Assembly (NCBI GenBank): GCA_020634975.1
Contig: JACKAQ010000003.1
Span: 410,798-474,797, forward strand
Reading direction: 5' to 3'
DNA: 64,000 nt
From: JACKAQ01 sp020634975 [NCBI: Calditrichia bacterium]
Lineage (GTDB): Bacteria > Calditrichota > Calditrichia > RBG-13-44-9
The notes beneath the pieces were generated by a model. The model worked only from the letters and a program-made list of their open reading frames with translations. It searched no databases and was not told the origin of the DNA. Positions within the stretch are counted from its first letter, which is position 1, and each line of letters starts with the position of its first letter. Below, one piece after another: positions 50,919-59,704 of this stretch. The position numbers were made by a program, and so were the translations under genes.

Positions 50919-51812
50919 ATGTTTCGCTTTCGCACCTGTATTCGCCACACAATTTTGCTGATCCCGATGTTGATTTTGATAACCAGCGGATGCGGCAAAA
51001 AAGAATCGCCGACCCAATCCGACCCGCCGGCGCAAATTGAAAAAAGCGCCAAACGCGGTCTGGCATACGACTTAACCCAACCGGCAGATCTTGAGGCGCT
51101 GAAAAGCGGCGTGAGCTGGTGGTATAACTGGTATTTTAAAACAACAGCAGCATCAGATTACAACGACACATATCAGATGGAATTTATTCCCATGCTTTGG
51201 GGCAGGAATGCTTCCGCAGATTACACCCAGTTGAAAAACTTCATTTTGAGCCATCCGGAAATCGAATATCTGTTGGTGTTAAATGAACCGAACTTAACCG
51301 ATCAGGCCAATCTGACGCCGGATGTGGCTGCCGTAGAATGGGTGAAATATGAGCAGGTGATCAGCGAGTTGGCTGCCCAAAACCGCACGGTTGCGCTGGT
51401 CGGTCCGGCGATGACCTGGGGAACGCTCAGCGGTTTTTCCGATCCGGTGGTCTGGCTGGACGCATTTTACGCAGAATACCGCGCTGCCAACGGCGGACGC
51501 GATCCGAAAATTGATTATCTGGCATTTCACTGGTATGATTACGGTTTAGCGGCACAGCTCGACCGGCTGCAAAAATATGGCAAAAAAATCTGGATCACAG
51601 AAATGGCCAACTGGAATGCGCAAATCAATTCGTACGAAAAGATGGCAGAGCAAATGCAGCAAATGGTCGCGGTTTGCGAAAGCCGTTCGGATGTATTTCG
51701 CTATGCCTGGTTTATCGGACGTGGTGCGGAAGATCGCTTCACCAATCTGTTTAACCCATCGCCGGGGGAATTGAACGATCTCGGCAATTTGTATCTCAGT
51801 CTGCCGTATTAA
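50919..51812 (+). CDS. GH128-like beta-1,3-glucanase lipoprotein
   Basis: A 297-residue lipoprotein with lipobox SGC (Cys25). The barrel reads GLAYDL..., FIPMLWG, YLLVLNEPNLTDQANLTP (acid/base Glu123), VGPAMTWG, YLAFHWYDYG and IWITEMA (nucleophile Glu228), the order and wording of the Asl1-like/GH128 family, which acts on beta-1,3-glucans. It starts 17 bases after the GH5 stop, so both are cotranscribed. No binding module is attached. Confidence 0.85.
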   Translation: MFRFRTCIRHTILLIPMLILITSGCGKKESPTQSDPPAQIEKSAKRGLAYDLTQPADLEALKSGVSWWYNWYFKTTAASDYNDTYQMEFIPMLWGRNASADYTQLKNFILSHPEIEYLLVLNEPNLTDQANLTPDVAAVEWVKYEQVISELAAQNRTVALVGPAMTWGTLSGFSDPVVWLDAFYAEYRAANGGRDPKIDYLAFHWYDYGLAAQLDRLQKYGKKIWITEMANWNAQINSYEKMAEQMQQMVAVCESRSDVFRYAWFIGRGAEDRFTNLFNPSPGELNDLGNLYLSLPY

Positions 51813-51891
51813 AAACAAGTAATGGTTGTGAGGGGATATATAGAATTATTTATGCGAATTACGAATTGTATGTAAAACTGTAAAAATATCA

Positions 51892-51962
51892 GGAGCCCCC
51901 TGCCTTCGCAGGGGTGACAACCACAGAAGAAAGGTGTCATTCCTGCGAAGGCAGGAATCCCC
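51892..51962. repeat. Pair of inverted hairpin repeats
   Basis: Two hairpins, CCCCTGC-CTT-CGCAGGGG within 51892-51919 and ATTCCTGC-gaag-GCAGGAAT within 51935-51962, are inverted copies of one another: GGTGACA at the inner end of the first matches TGTCATTCC in the second. They lie between the GH128-like and GH30 genes and belong to the same family as the GIY-YIG element ends. Confidence 0.7.
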
Positions 51963-52106
51963 GTGCTTTCAACAACACTATTGGTCCAGTTACAATACGA
52001 CTATTTATTAACCCATACCAATCACGCAAATGTGACCAATACCGGAAAAGAAAAACCAAATTGTGCTAAACATAAAATTCCCTGAAATCAGATTATGAGG
52101 CGTATA

Positions 52107-53567
52107 ATGAAAAAAGCATTACTTTTGTTGATAGCGGCATTGATCACCGTTGCCTGTGTGGAAAAAAGCGGCATCATGTCCGATACCGTCGAATATTCAC
52201 CGGCAGGCAAAACGGTTCAGGTGTTCACGACCGCAGCGGAATCGGAGATGCGGATAAGCCCGTCCGCCACCCTGGCATTTGAAGATGCCACCCAGCCATT
52301 TGAAAACGAAGTGGCGGTGTTTGTCAATCCCGATGAACAATTCCAGACATTTTTGGGCATCGGCGGGGCGATAACCGACGCATCTGCCGAAGTGTTCGCA
52401 ACCCTGTCCGAAGCGAAACAGCAGGAACTGCTCGAAGCCTATTACGATCCCGAAAAAGGGATCGGTTACACCCTCGCCCGGACGTCCATCCACAGCTGCG
52501 ATTTCAGCAGCGGCAGCTTCACGTATATTGCGGACGGCGACAAAGATTTGCAAACCTTCAGCATCGAACATGATATGCAATACCGGATTCCCATGATCAA
52601 ACGGGCGATTAAAGCCGCCGGTGGAAAGCTGTTGATGTATGCCAGCCCGTGGAGCCCGCCCGCGTTCATGAAAGACAATAACGATATGCTGCACGGCGGA
52701 AAACTGCTGCCGGAATATTACCAGTCGTGGGCAAATTATTACATCAAATTTATCCATGCGTATGAAGCCGCCGGCATCCCGATTTGGGGACTGACGATTC
52801 AAAACGAGCCGATGGCTGTTCAGCGTTGGGAATCCTGTATTTACACCGCCGAAGAAGAGCGCGATTTCCTCAAAAAACACCTCGGACCCACGCTGCAAAA
52901 AGCCGGTTTGAAAAACAAGAAGATTGTGGTCTGGGATCACAACCGCGATTTGATCAACCACCGGGCAAACACTATTTTCGGCGATCCGGATGCGGCGAAA
53001 TATGCCTGGGGCATCGGTTTTCACTGGTACGAAACCTGGGCCGGCGGCGATCCGATGTTCACCAACCTTGGTTTGGTGAAAGAAGCTTATCCGACCAAAA
53101 ACCTGTTGTTCACCGAAGGTTGTGCGGAACGGTTTATCCCGGATAATTACATGTCTGTCAAAAATGCGGAGCGCTACGGCATTTCGATGATCAACGATTT
53201 TAACCACGGCACCGTCGGGTGGACAGACTGGAACATATTGCTCGACCAGCGCGGCGGCCCGAATCACGTCGAAAACTTTTGTTTTGCACCGATGCATGCC
53301 GATGTAAACACCGGCGAACTGTTTTATACGCTGTCGTATTATTACATCGGGCATTTCTCCAAATTTATCCGTCCCGAAGCCAAACGGGTGAGCACAGCAC
53401 CCAGCCGCAGCCATTTGCTGGCAACTTCTTTCCTGAATACGGACGGCACAATGGCAACCGTTGTGCTCAACCAAAGCGATTTGCCAATCACCTACAAATT
53501 GATTGTGGGCAGCAAACAAACATCGACGGAAATACTGCCGCATTCCATTCAAACGCTGGTGTATTGA
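52107..53567 (+). CDS. GH30 glucosylceramidase/beta-1,6-glucanase-like lipoprotein
   Basis: A 486-residue lipoprotein (lipobox TVAC, Cys17). The GH30 barrel has FLGIGGAITDASAEVF, RTSIHSCDFS, YASPWSPPAFMKDN, WGLTIQNEPMA (acid/base Glu234), GFHWYETW and LFTEGCAE (nucleophile Glu337); the C-terminal beta-domain ends the protein. GH30 enzymes of this branch cleave glucosylceramide, beta-1,6-glucan or related beta-glucosides. ATG at 52107 has GAGG six bases upstream, preferable to the ATG at 52095. It is separated from the GH128-like gene by a hairpin repeat. Confidence 0.92.
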   Translation: MKKALLLLIAALITVACVEKSGIMSDTVEYSPAGKTVQVFTTAAESEMRISPSATLAFEDATQPFENEVAVFVNPDEQFQTFLGIGGAITDASAEVFATLSEAKQQELLEAYYDPEKGIGYTLARTSIHSCDFSSGSFTYIADGDKDLQTFSIEHDMQYRIPMIKRAIKAAGGKLLMYASPWSPPAFMKDNNDMLHGGKLLPEYYQSWANYYIKFIHAYEAAGIPIWGLTIQNEPMAVQRWESCIYTAEEERDFLKKHLGPTLQKAGLKNKKIVVWDHNRDLINHRANTIFGDPDAAKYAWGIGFHWYETWAGGDPMFTNLGLVKEAYPTKNLLFTEGCAERFIPDNYMSVKNAERYGISMINDFNHGTVGWTDWNILLDQRGGPNHVENFCFAPMHADVNTGELFYTLSYYYIGHFSKFIRPEAKRVSTAPSRSHLLATSFLNTDGTMATVVLNQSDLPITYKLIVGSKQTSTEILPHSIQTLVY

Positions 53568-53598
53568 TTGGATATGTGACCATTATAGACATTACAAA

Positions 53599-53627
53599 AA
53601 AAGGGCAAGTGTAAAACTTGCCCTTTT
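53599..53627. terminator. Bidirectional terminator after the GH30 gene
   Basis: AAAAGGGCAAGT (53599-53610) pairs perfectly with ACTTGCCCTTTT (53616-53627) over a five-base loop. A T-run follows on one side and an A-run precedes on the other, so it can act in both directions. Confidence 0.85.
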
Positions 53628-53660
53628 GTAACATTTGCGATAGTATTGTGTTTTTTTGAA

Positions 53661-53905
53661 TTACCGCCCCAGTTTGTCCCGCAGTTCCGGTTTATCCGCC
53701 AGCGCCATATTTGCCACAGCCAGCACTTCTTCCCGCCAACGCACAGCTTTGGAAACATTTACATCGCGGTCAACCGTTGCCTGCTGGGCAGAACCGATGC
53801 GATTCTGCTGCAAATTATAGGCATCTTTCAACGCGTCCTCCTGCGCTAATATCGCTTACACACGTTGATAGGCGAGCCGATTGTTTTCAAAATAATTTTC
53901 AACCA
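53661..53905 (-). pseudogene. Gene remnant with one internal stop
   Basis: On the minus strand a continuous frame gives VVENYFENNRLAYQRV, then TAA, then AILAQEDALKDAYNLQQNRI and about 40 more residues to KPELRDKLGR and a stop at 53661. The wording is coherent and helix-like on both sides of the TAA. A TTG at 53831 with AGGAGG five bases upstream could start a 56-residue remnant. Whether this is a decayed gene or the tail of a small real one cannot be settled. Confidence 0.35.
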
Positions 53906-54493
53906 CTAACCCACCCCATTATAAGCTTTCTGCCACGCATTATACAACCGGCGAAATAAAGAAGGATAAACAATCCAATGCCGAAACGGTTTTATCAGCC
54001 CCATATAAATCGGGGTTAACCACCCGGTATGCCGGACATAAATGCCCCACAATAAGCGATACCCATCCCCTTTTGGCAACAACACCCACACCAGCGCAGC
54101 ATGAACCGTTTTGTTGCGGATTTCGCTCATCGCTTCCTGTGGAAACACGTAAAGAATCGTAAATGGCCCCTGTTTACTGCCGGGAGCAATTCCGGATTTA
54201 GCGATATCATCTGCGCTTAACCGTGCCCGGAAAAGGACATCTTTGTCCGGCGGCTCAGCGTCCCATCGAAATATCCGCCCCAAAAACCAGCGTAACCCGA
54301 AAAGGGCTTTTACAACGCCGGATGGCTCACTGCTTTTGGCAAGGTTAAGAATATCCAAAACCGTTCGCCCTTCCCCGCCGCCCGGCAGGTCAACTTGCCA
54401 GACATCGTATAGCGGCACATCTTTCAACAACGCATGTGCCCGTAAATCCAGGTTACGGTATTCCTGTTTATCGGTGTTTTTCCACGGTGGCAT
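53906..54493 (-). CDS. DUF2867-type protein
   Basis: A 195-residue soluble protein resembling DUF2867 domains, which are lipid-binding-like and sometimes fused to NAD-binding proteins. Features are LRAHALLKDVPLYDVWQVDL, WFLGRIFRWD and KTVHAALVWVLLPKGDGYRLLWGIYV, with a hydrophobic C-terminal part (IYMGLIKPFRHWIVYPSLFRRL). The ATG at 54493 follows GGAG at six bases; a TTG at 54523 is less likely. It has no neighbour that would suggest a pathway. Confidence 0.75.
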   Translation of the reverse strand: MPPWKNTDKQEYRNLDLRAHALLKDVPLYDVWQVDLPGGGEGRTVLDILNLAKSSEPSGVVKALFGLRWFLGRIFRWDAEPPDKDVLFRARLSADDIAKSGIAPGSKQGPFTILYVFPQEAMSEIRNKTVHAALVWVLLPKGDGYRLLWGIYVRHTGWLTPIYMGLIKPFRHWIVYPSLFRRLYNAWQKAYNGVG

Positions 54494-54560
54494 TTGGCGC
54501 TCCGGTGTTCTGGTATAAAACAATTGGTGGTATTAAACAAATAATAATCGATTCACCCGA

Positions 54561-54638
54561 AGGGGATTCCGGCATAAAGCCGGAATGACATGGAAGAAAC
54601 AGTCCGTTAGCGGTCATTCCTGCGAAGGCAGGAATCTC
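54561..54638. repeat. Pair of inverted hairpin repeats
   Basis: ATTCCGGC-ataaa-GCCGGAAT within 54561-54590 and ATTCCTGC-gaag-GCAGGAAT within 54612-54638 face each other with TGACA and GGTCA at the inner sides. They lie upstream of the DUF2867-type gene and are further members of the dispersed family. Confidence 0.7.
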
Positions 54639-54716
54639 AGCATTTCCTTTTCAACACTACCGAACAATTATTGGGTACAATAATATCCGTCAACAGAAAA
54701 TATCTGCAAACAAGTG

Positions 54717-55097
54717 TTATCCATCCAGCTCCGCAATACACTCGATTTCAACCAACGCATCCAAAGGATTTTGTTTAACCGCGATGGTCGTCCGGCTGGG
54801 TTTATGTCCGGCGAACATTTCTTCATAAATGCGATTCATCCCTTTAAAATCATCCATACTTTTGAGATACACCGTTGTTTTGACCACATTTTTCAGGGTT
54901 AATCCTACTTCTGCCAAAACGATGGAAAGATTGTTCAGCACCCTTTCGGTTTGTTCTTCAATGGTTGTTCCCACGATTTTCATCGAATTCGGATCCAACG
55001 GGGTTTGCCCGGAGCAAAAAACCAGGTTACCAGATTTCATGGCATGGCAATACGGTCCAATGGCTTTCGGCGCGTTTTTTACATTGACAGTTTCCAT
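54717..55097 (-). CDS. ridA: RidA family enamine/imine deaminase
   Basis: A 126-residue RidA (YjgF) protein: APKAIGPYCHAMKSGNLVFCSGQTPLDP, VLNNLSIVLAEVGLTLKNVVKTTVYL and the catalytic KPSRTTIAVKQNPLDALVEIECIA with the conserved Arg and Glu. It hydrolyses reactive 2-aminoacrylate and related enamines formed by PLP enzymes such as threonine dehydratase. Threonine synthase lies further on at 61841 but is not adjacent. The gene is single, with hairpin repeats on its downstream side. Confidence 0.95.
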   Translation of the reverse strand: METVNVKNAPKAIGPYCHAMKSGNLVFCSGQTPLDPNSMKIVGTTIEEQTERVLNNLSIVLAEVGLTLKNVVKTTVYLKSMDDFKGMNRIYEEMFAGHKPSRTTIAVKQNPLDALVEIECIAELDG

Positions 55098-55387
55098 AAC
55101 TTATTCTCCATAATTAAAATAATGGGGTAATGGGTTCATCCGAAATCAACTTAATGTAAGGTATTTTTTGGGTAATGGTCAACAGATCTGATCTATTTAA
55201 TCAGAATGCAACGCGGCATCGAACCATTACTGCGAACCATCAATAGACAGAACACCCGCTTCGTAAAAAAATCGGTTTGCTGCCTTCAATTTCGTTCGTA
55301 AATTTTTTAATCTAAACCGGTTATATATTGCGGAGGAATTTGACGACGGGCATCGCTACCACGTAGAATTGACGATACAGGCATCGA

Positions 55388-58300
55388 GTGAACTTTATTT
55401 CGAAATTATCGATATTTTTGGTGGTGACCGTCGTTTGCGCCCGGGCGCAGACCCGTCTGCCGGATGTGCTGCTGGATGTGCCGTCGGATACGGTTTTCGC
55501 ATCGACAGATTCCCTGCTGAACGGCTACCAATTGCCGCATAAATTTATCATTCCCAACAGCGAAAGTTTGCAGCTCAAAACCTTTGCCTTGCTGCGGGGG
55601 ATTCATTATCGGGTGGATTACGACGCTGGGAAAATCTGGCTCAATCGCCAGATGCCCGCCAGCGACAGCCTGCGCATCATTTACCAGAAATATCCTTTTC
55701 CGCTGGTTGCGGATTATTTTCATCGAGAGCTGCAGCTTGCCCAACCGTCCGACAGCGCCAACGGCGACAGCACCGCCGCCATTGCCCGCGCCGTTCGCCC
55801 CGGCTTTTTTGATGATCTCGATTCATATCAATCCAATCTGCAAAAAAGCGGGAGCATTGTTCGCGGTATCGAGCTTGGCAACAATCAGGATCTCACGCTC
55901 AATTCCGGGCTGAACTTGCAGCTATCCGGTCAAATAGCGCCGGATGTGGAAATCCTTGCCGCCCTCACGGACGAAAGCACACCCATCCAGCCGGAAGGCA
56001 ACACCCAAACCTTGCGCGAAGTGGACAAGGTGTTTATCAAACTCACCAGCCCGCATCTCGGCGGCACGCTCGGCGATTTTAATATGCAATATCGCGAATC
56101 GATGTTTGGCAATTTGCAGCGAAAATTGCAGGGCATCAGCGCCACACACACGGCGAAAACCTTTGAGCAGCAAGTTACTTACGGCACATCGCGGGGATTT
56201 TTTCACTCCAACCGGCTGCTCGGGCAGGAGGGAAATCAGGGTCCGTATTTGCTGAACGGGCGCAACGGCGAGCGGGAAATCATCGTTTTGGCGGGCACGG
56301 AGCGGGTTTATGTGGACGGTATTTTGCAAACGCGCGGCGAAAATAACGATTACGTGATCGACTACGGGCTGGCACAAATCACCTTCACCAACAAAAAATT
56401 GATCACCTCGGAAAACCGCATCGAGGTGGATTTCGAATACACCAGCGCGTTCCAGCGATACGGGAAAACGTTTATCGGCGCGTCGTCCACCGGAAAACCG
56501 CTCGGCAAACGCTTCAGCTACGATGTGCGGGCGTTCCGCGAATGGGACGACACCAACAATCTGCTGGAAGACGATGCACCGCTTTCCGATGTGGAAACCG
56601 CCGCGCTGGCAACTGCCGGCGATGATCCCTTTGCCGCAGCGGTCAGCGGTGCGGATTCGGTGGGATTTGGTCGCGGTAATTACGTGAAAGCGGACACGCT
56701 GATCAACGGTCAATCGCTCCCCTACTTCCGGTTTGTGGACGAACGCAACGGCAATTTTCTGGTGCGATTCACCGGTGTCGGTGCCGGCAACGGCGATTAC
56801 AGCCGGGTCAGTTTGCAGAATTATCGCTACGTCGGTCCGGGTCGCGGCAGCTATTTACCGGTGCGACTGGTGCCGTTGGCGTCGGAGAAAAATTTTGCGG
56901 ATGTGGGCATGAATTGGCGCGTTACCGACAATTTTTCGGTGAACGGCGAGTTTGCAATTTCATCGTTCGACCAGAATATTTTCAGCGATATTGATGATGG
57001 CGACAATGAGGGCGGTGCGTTTCAACTCGCAAGTACGCTGCGGGACAGCACCTTTCGAATGTTTGGTAAATCCATTGGTGGGCTGAACTTATCGCTGCAA
57101 TGGCAGCGTCAGGATTCCGCATTTGCACCGCTGGATCGCCCGCTGCAGCCGGAGTACGCCTACAAATGGAATCTCGGCCAAAACCAACTCACCACCGAAG
57201 AAACCAGCCTGGAACTGAACGGCGCCTATCAACCGAAACGCTGGCTGGAGCTGAGCGGCGGCTACGGGAATATCGAAAAAGGCGCATCCGTGAATTCTGT
57301 GCGATGGAATTCGCAGGCACGGGTTTACCGGCGACCAATCCTGCCGGACATCACCGTTCGCGCGGAGAACGTTCGCAGCGAAACCGGCAATTTCGACAGC
57401 GACTGGCAGCGGCAGAGCGTCAACCTCATCAAAAATATCGGCAGCACCACGCCGCAATACCGCTTTCAGCGGGAAGATCGCGCGGTGGATAATTTGTCGC
57501 AATCGCAGCGCACCGGTTTTCTGTTCGACGATCATTTGGGCAAATTTTCGCTCCGTAAATTCGCCGGACTGGATTGGGATGCATTGGCGCAATATCGCGT
57601 TGATTACCTCTACAATCCCCGCAATTTTGGGGAAAAATTGCGGCACGCCGCCACCCAAACGTATGAATTAAAAGGCACGCTGAACAGCCAGAAACAACTT
57701 CGCGGCGAGTTTGGCGTCACGTTTCGCGAGAAGGATTTCACACCGTTTTTCCAGAATTTGCCGTCGGACAGTCTGGCGATTTACCAGACCGACGCCCAAT
57801 TTCAGGATACCACGTGGACAGATCGCCAAAGCCATCTCGGAAACGTGCAACTGCAATATCGCAACGAGAGCGGCACGCTGACCGCACAGCTCGATTACCA
57901 GCTTGCCAGCGAATTGCAGGCGATTCGCGAAATCCGCTATTTGCAGGTGGAGGAAAATCGCGGCAATTTCCGGTTCGATTCCACGCTGAGCGAATACGTT
58001 CCCGATCCGCAGGGCGATTATCTGCGGTTTTTCTTCCAAACCGGCGATTTCCGCAGCGTTATCCGGCTGGAAACGGCGCTGCAGGTGCAGTATCGCCCCA
58101 AAGCATCGAAAAAAAAGCTCGGTTTCTGGCGCGATTTCCTCAACAAAACCGCGATGCAATCCTACATTAAAATTGAAGAACAGAGCCGCCCGGAAAATAT
58201 CTGGGATATTTATTTGATGAACCTGAGCCAGTTCCACAATTTGCAATCGTCGCTGCAGGGCGTTTACGTGCTGAACCAGGATTTGCATTACAACGAGCGC

Positions 58301-58924
58301 AATCCGGATTGGGGCGTGTTGCTGCGCAGCCGCTATCGCGATAACCTTGCCAACCAGTTTCTGGACGCCAACGACAACGAAACCCGCATCGTCTGGGAGC
58401 GTTCAATGGAAGCCCGGCGTCGCATTTTTAACCGCAAATTGAACGTTACCGCCAGTTATCAGCACGGATTCAACAAACGCTGGGTAGCGGCGCTGCCATC
58501 GCGTAACCTGAATATTTTACAGCAGGTTATCGCCGCAAAATTGAACTATCGCCCGAGTATTCGCTGGCAATTTCAACTGGAAGCGGAACGCGGGCTGGAT
58601 AACGACCGGAAAACGGTGAATCCGCTGCGGGTGAATTTTTGGGAGTTGAAACCGCAGATCGCCTTTTCGCTGCGCAGCAAAGCGCGGGCGACGGCAAACT
58701 TGAGCTATCTGACCGTTCAGGAAGCGGAAAATCCCGGCGATCGTGCAATCCCGTTTGAGATGGCGCGCGGCAAAAAGCCCGGTGATTCCTGGCTGTGGAA
58801 TTTCCGGTTTGATTATTTTATCAGCCAGAACGTGACGATCAACGCCAGTTACAACGGCCGAAGGGATGCGGGCACCGCACGCACGATTCACCTCGGCAAA
58901 GCGGAAGTGCGGGCGTTTTTTTGA
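55388..58924 (+). CDS. Very large outer-membrane protein with SprA-like architecture
   Basis: An 1178-residue exported protein (signal peptide FISKLSIFLVVTVVCARAQ). N-terminal modules (residues about 20-120) are followed by SGSIVRGIELGNNQDLTLNS, LSGQIAPDVEILAALTDEST and VDKVFIKLTSPHLGGTLGDF, then GPYLLNGRNGEREIIVLAGT with RVYVDGIL and DYVIDYGLAQITFTNKKLIT. The latter half has many W/F/Y strands, typical of a large barrel. The order of secreted-type modules then barrel recalls SprA, but sequence identity to the SprA at 11270-17605 is low. GTG at 55388 was chosen. It is proposed to be an outer-membrane, export-type protein; the function is unknown. Confidence 0.7.
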   Translation: MNFISKLSIFLVVTVVCARAQTRLPDVLLDVPSDTVFASTDSLLNGYQLPHKFIIPNSESLQLKTFALLRGIHYRVDYDAGKIWLNRQMPASDSLRIIYQKYPFPLVADYFHRELQLAQPSDSANGDSTAAIARAVRPGFFDDLDSYQSNLQKSGSIVRGIELGNNQDLTLNSGLNLQLSGQIAPDVEILAALTDESTPIQPEGNTQTLREVDKVFIKLTSPHLGGTLGDFNMQYRESMFGNLQRKLQGISATHTAKTFEQQVTYGTSRGFFHSNRLLGQEGNQGPYLLNGRNGEREIIVLAGTERVYVDGILQTRGENNDYVIDYGLAQITFTNKKLITSENRIEVDFEYTSAFQRYGKTFIGASSTGKPLGKRFSYDVRAFREWDDTNNLLEDDAPLSDVETAALATAGDDPFAAAVSGADSVGFGRGNYVKADTLINGQSLPYFRFVDERNGNFLVRFTGVGAGNGDYSRVSLQNYRYVGPGRGSYLPVRLVPLASEKNFADVGMNWRVTDNFSVNGEFAISSFDQNIFSDIDDGDNEGGAFQLASTLRDSTFRMFGKSIGGLNLSLQWQRQDSAFAPLDRPLQPEYAYKWNLGQNQLTTEETSLELNGAYQPKRWLELSGGYGNIEKGASVNSVRWNSQARVYRRPILPDITVRAENVRSETGNFDSDWQRQSVNLIKNIGSTTPQYRFQREDRAVDNLSQSQRTGFLFDDHLGKFSLRKFAGLDWDALAQYRVDYLYNPRNFGEKLRHAATQTYELKGTLNSQKQLRGEFGVTFREKDFTPFFQNLPSDSLAIYQTDAQFQDTTWTDRQSHLGNVQLQYRNESGTLTAQLDYQLASELQAIREIRYLQVEENRGNFRFDSTLSEYVPDPQGDYLRFFFQTGDFRSVIRLETALQVQYRPKASKKKLGFWRDFLNKTAMQSYIKIEEQSRPENIWDIYLMNLSQFHNLQSSLQGVYVLNQDLHYNERNPDWGVLLRSRYRDNLANQFLDANDNETRIVWERSMEARRRIFNRKLNVTASYQHGFNKRWVAALPSRNLNILQQVIAAKLNYRPSIRWQFQLEAERGLDNDRKTVNPLRVNFWELKPQIAFSLRSKARATANLSYLTVQEAENPGDRAIPFEMARGKKPGDSWLWNFRFDYFISQNVTINASYNGRRDAGTARTIHLGKAEVRAFF

Positions 58925-58961
58925 TGAGCGATAAACAATTTAATAGGACGTAATAAACTTC

Positions 58962-59066
58962 GGGAGATTCCGGTATTTTTCCGAAAAAGGCGTCGGAAAA
59001 AACCGGAATGACCGCGCTAATATTGTCATTCCTGATGGAGCGAAGCAGAATTCAGGAATCTCCCCC
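58962..59066. repeat. Two larger members of the hairpin family
   Basis: GAGATTCCGG...ACCGGAATGACC at 58962-59013 contains a 30-base interior that forms a second stem (TTTTTCCGA/TCGGAAAAA). GTCATTCCTG...CAGGAATCTCCC at 59025-59066 is the second copy in opposite orientation. They lie in the 376-base gene-free stretch between the large outer-membrane protein and the TfoX-like gene. Confidence 0.65.
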
Positions 59067-59076
59067 GGTCAGACTT

Positions 59077-59277
59077 TTTAACCAATGATGTTATGCAGAA
59101 ACTGTTTTGCCACAGAGCCACGGAGAATCACAGAGAAATATTACAGTAACCATTTTTATAGTAAATGCTCGTTTTATATGACAATACCTTTTCTTCTCAA
59201 AACCGTTTTTTAGATTTTTTAAAGAATCTCTGTGTCGCTCTGTGTCTCAGTGGCGAAAATGCGTAACCTCAGTTAAC
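59077..59277. mobile_element. MITE-like element with internal inverted repeats
   Basis: The left end TTAACCAATGATGTTATGCA (59079-59097 region) and the right end TGCGTAACCTCAGTTAA (59260-59276) are imperfect inverted repeats. Inside, GCCACAGAGCCACGGAG (59109 onward) pairs with CTCTGTGTCTCAGTGGC (to about 59254). No gene is contained. The ends resemble those of the element at 59705-59883. Confidence 0.5.
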
Positions 59278-59300
59278 AATTCAAAATTGGAGCGCAACCA

Positions 59301-59657
59301 ATGGCTTACGACGAAGGCTTGGCAGAACGGATTCGCGAAATATTACAACCGCAGCTTGGACTGGATGAGAAAAAAATGTTCGGCGGTATCGCGTTTATGA
59401 TGAACGATTACATGTTTTGCGGCATCGCCAAAGGCGAATTGATGGTGCGGGTCGGACCGGAAAATTACGAAGCCGCGCTCACCGAACCGCACGTTCGCCC
59501 GATGGATTTCACCGGAAAACCGCTGAAAGGCTATGTTTATGTTGATCCCGAAGGCTTTGCCGAAGACGCGGATTTGAAAAAATGGGTCGATCGCGCGATG
59601 GCGTTTGTGGCAACCTTGCCGCCGAAGGTGAAGAAAAGGAAAAAGGATAAAAGATAA
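59301..59657 (+). CDS. TfoX N-terminal-domain protein
   Basis: A 118-residue protein of the TfoX/Sxy N-terminal type. The motif KKMFGGIAFMMNDYMFCGIA is characteristic, followed by VRPMDFTGKPLKGYVYVDPEGF. It lacks the C-terminal DNA-binding half of TfoX, the competence regulator, so the regulatory role is not assured. The basic C-terminal tail (PPKVKKRKKDKR) could bind nucleic acid. GGAG precedes the ATG. It is enclosed by palindromic elements on both sides. Confidence 0.88.
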   Translation: MAYDEGLAERIREILQPQLGLDEKKMFGGIAFMMNDYMFCGIAKGELMVRVGPENYEAALTEPHVRPMDFTGKPLKGYVYVDPEGFAEDADLKKWVDRAMAFVATLPPKVKKRKKDKR

Positions 59658-59704
59658 AGGATAAATGTTGGGGTGCGGTGGTATAGCTTGTCTTGAGCAT
59701 TTAA

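Noticed and set aside
52197-53552. A 451-residue minus-strand ORF opposite the GH30 gene
   Set aside because: It is antisense to GH30 with its catalytic motifs intact, and the predicted protein has no recognisable domain.
53640-53960. Plus-strand ORFs of 67-82 residues in this stretch
   Set aside because: They show no start context or family wording; the minus strand explains the coding-like composition better.
59301-59657. Competence regulator TfoX
   Set aside because: Only the N-terminal domain is present; no competence genes or CRP-S-type sites were seen, so the name is kept at domain level.
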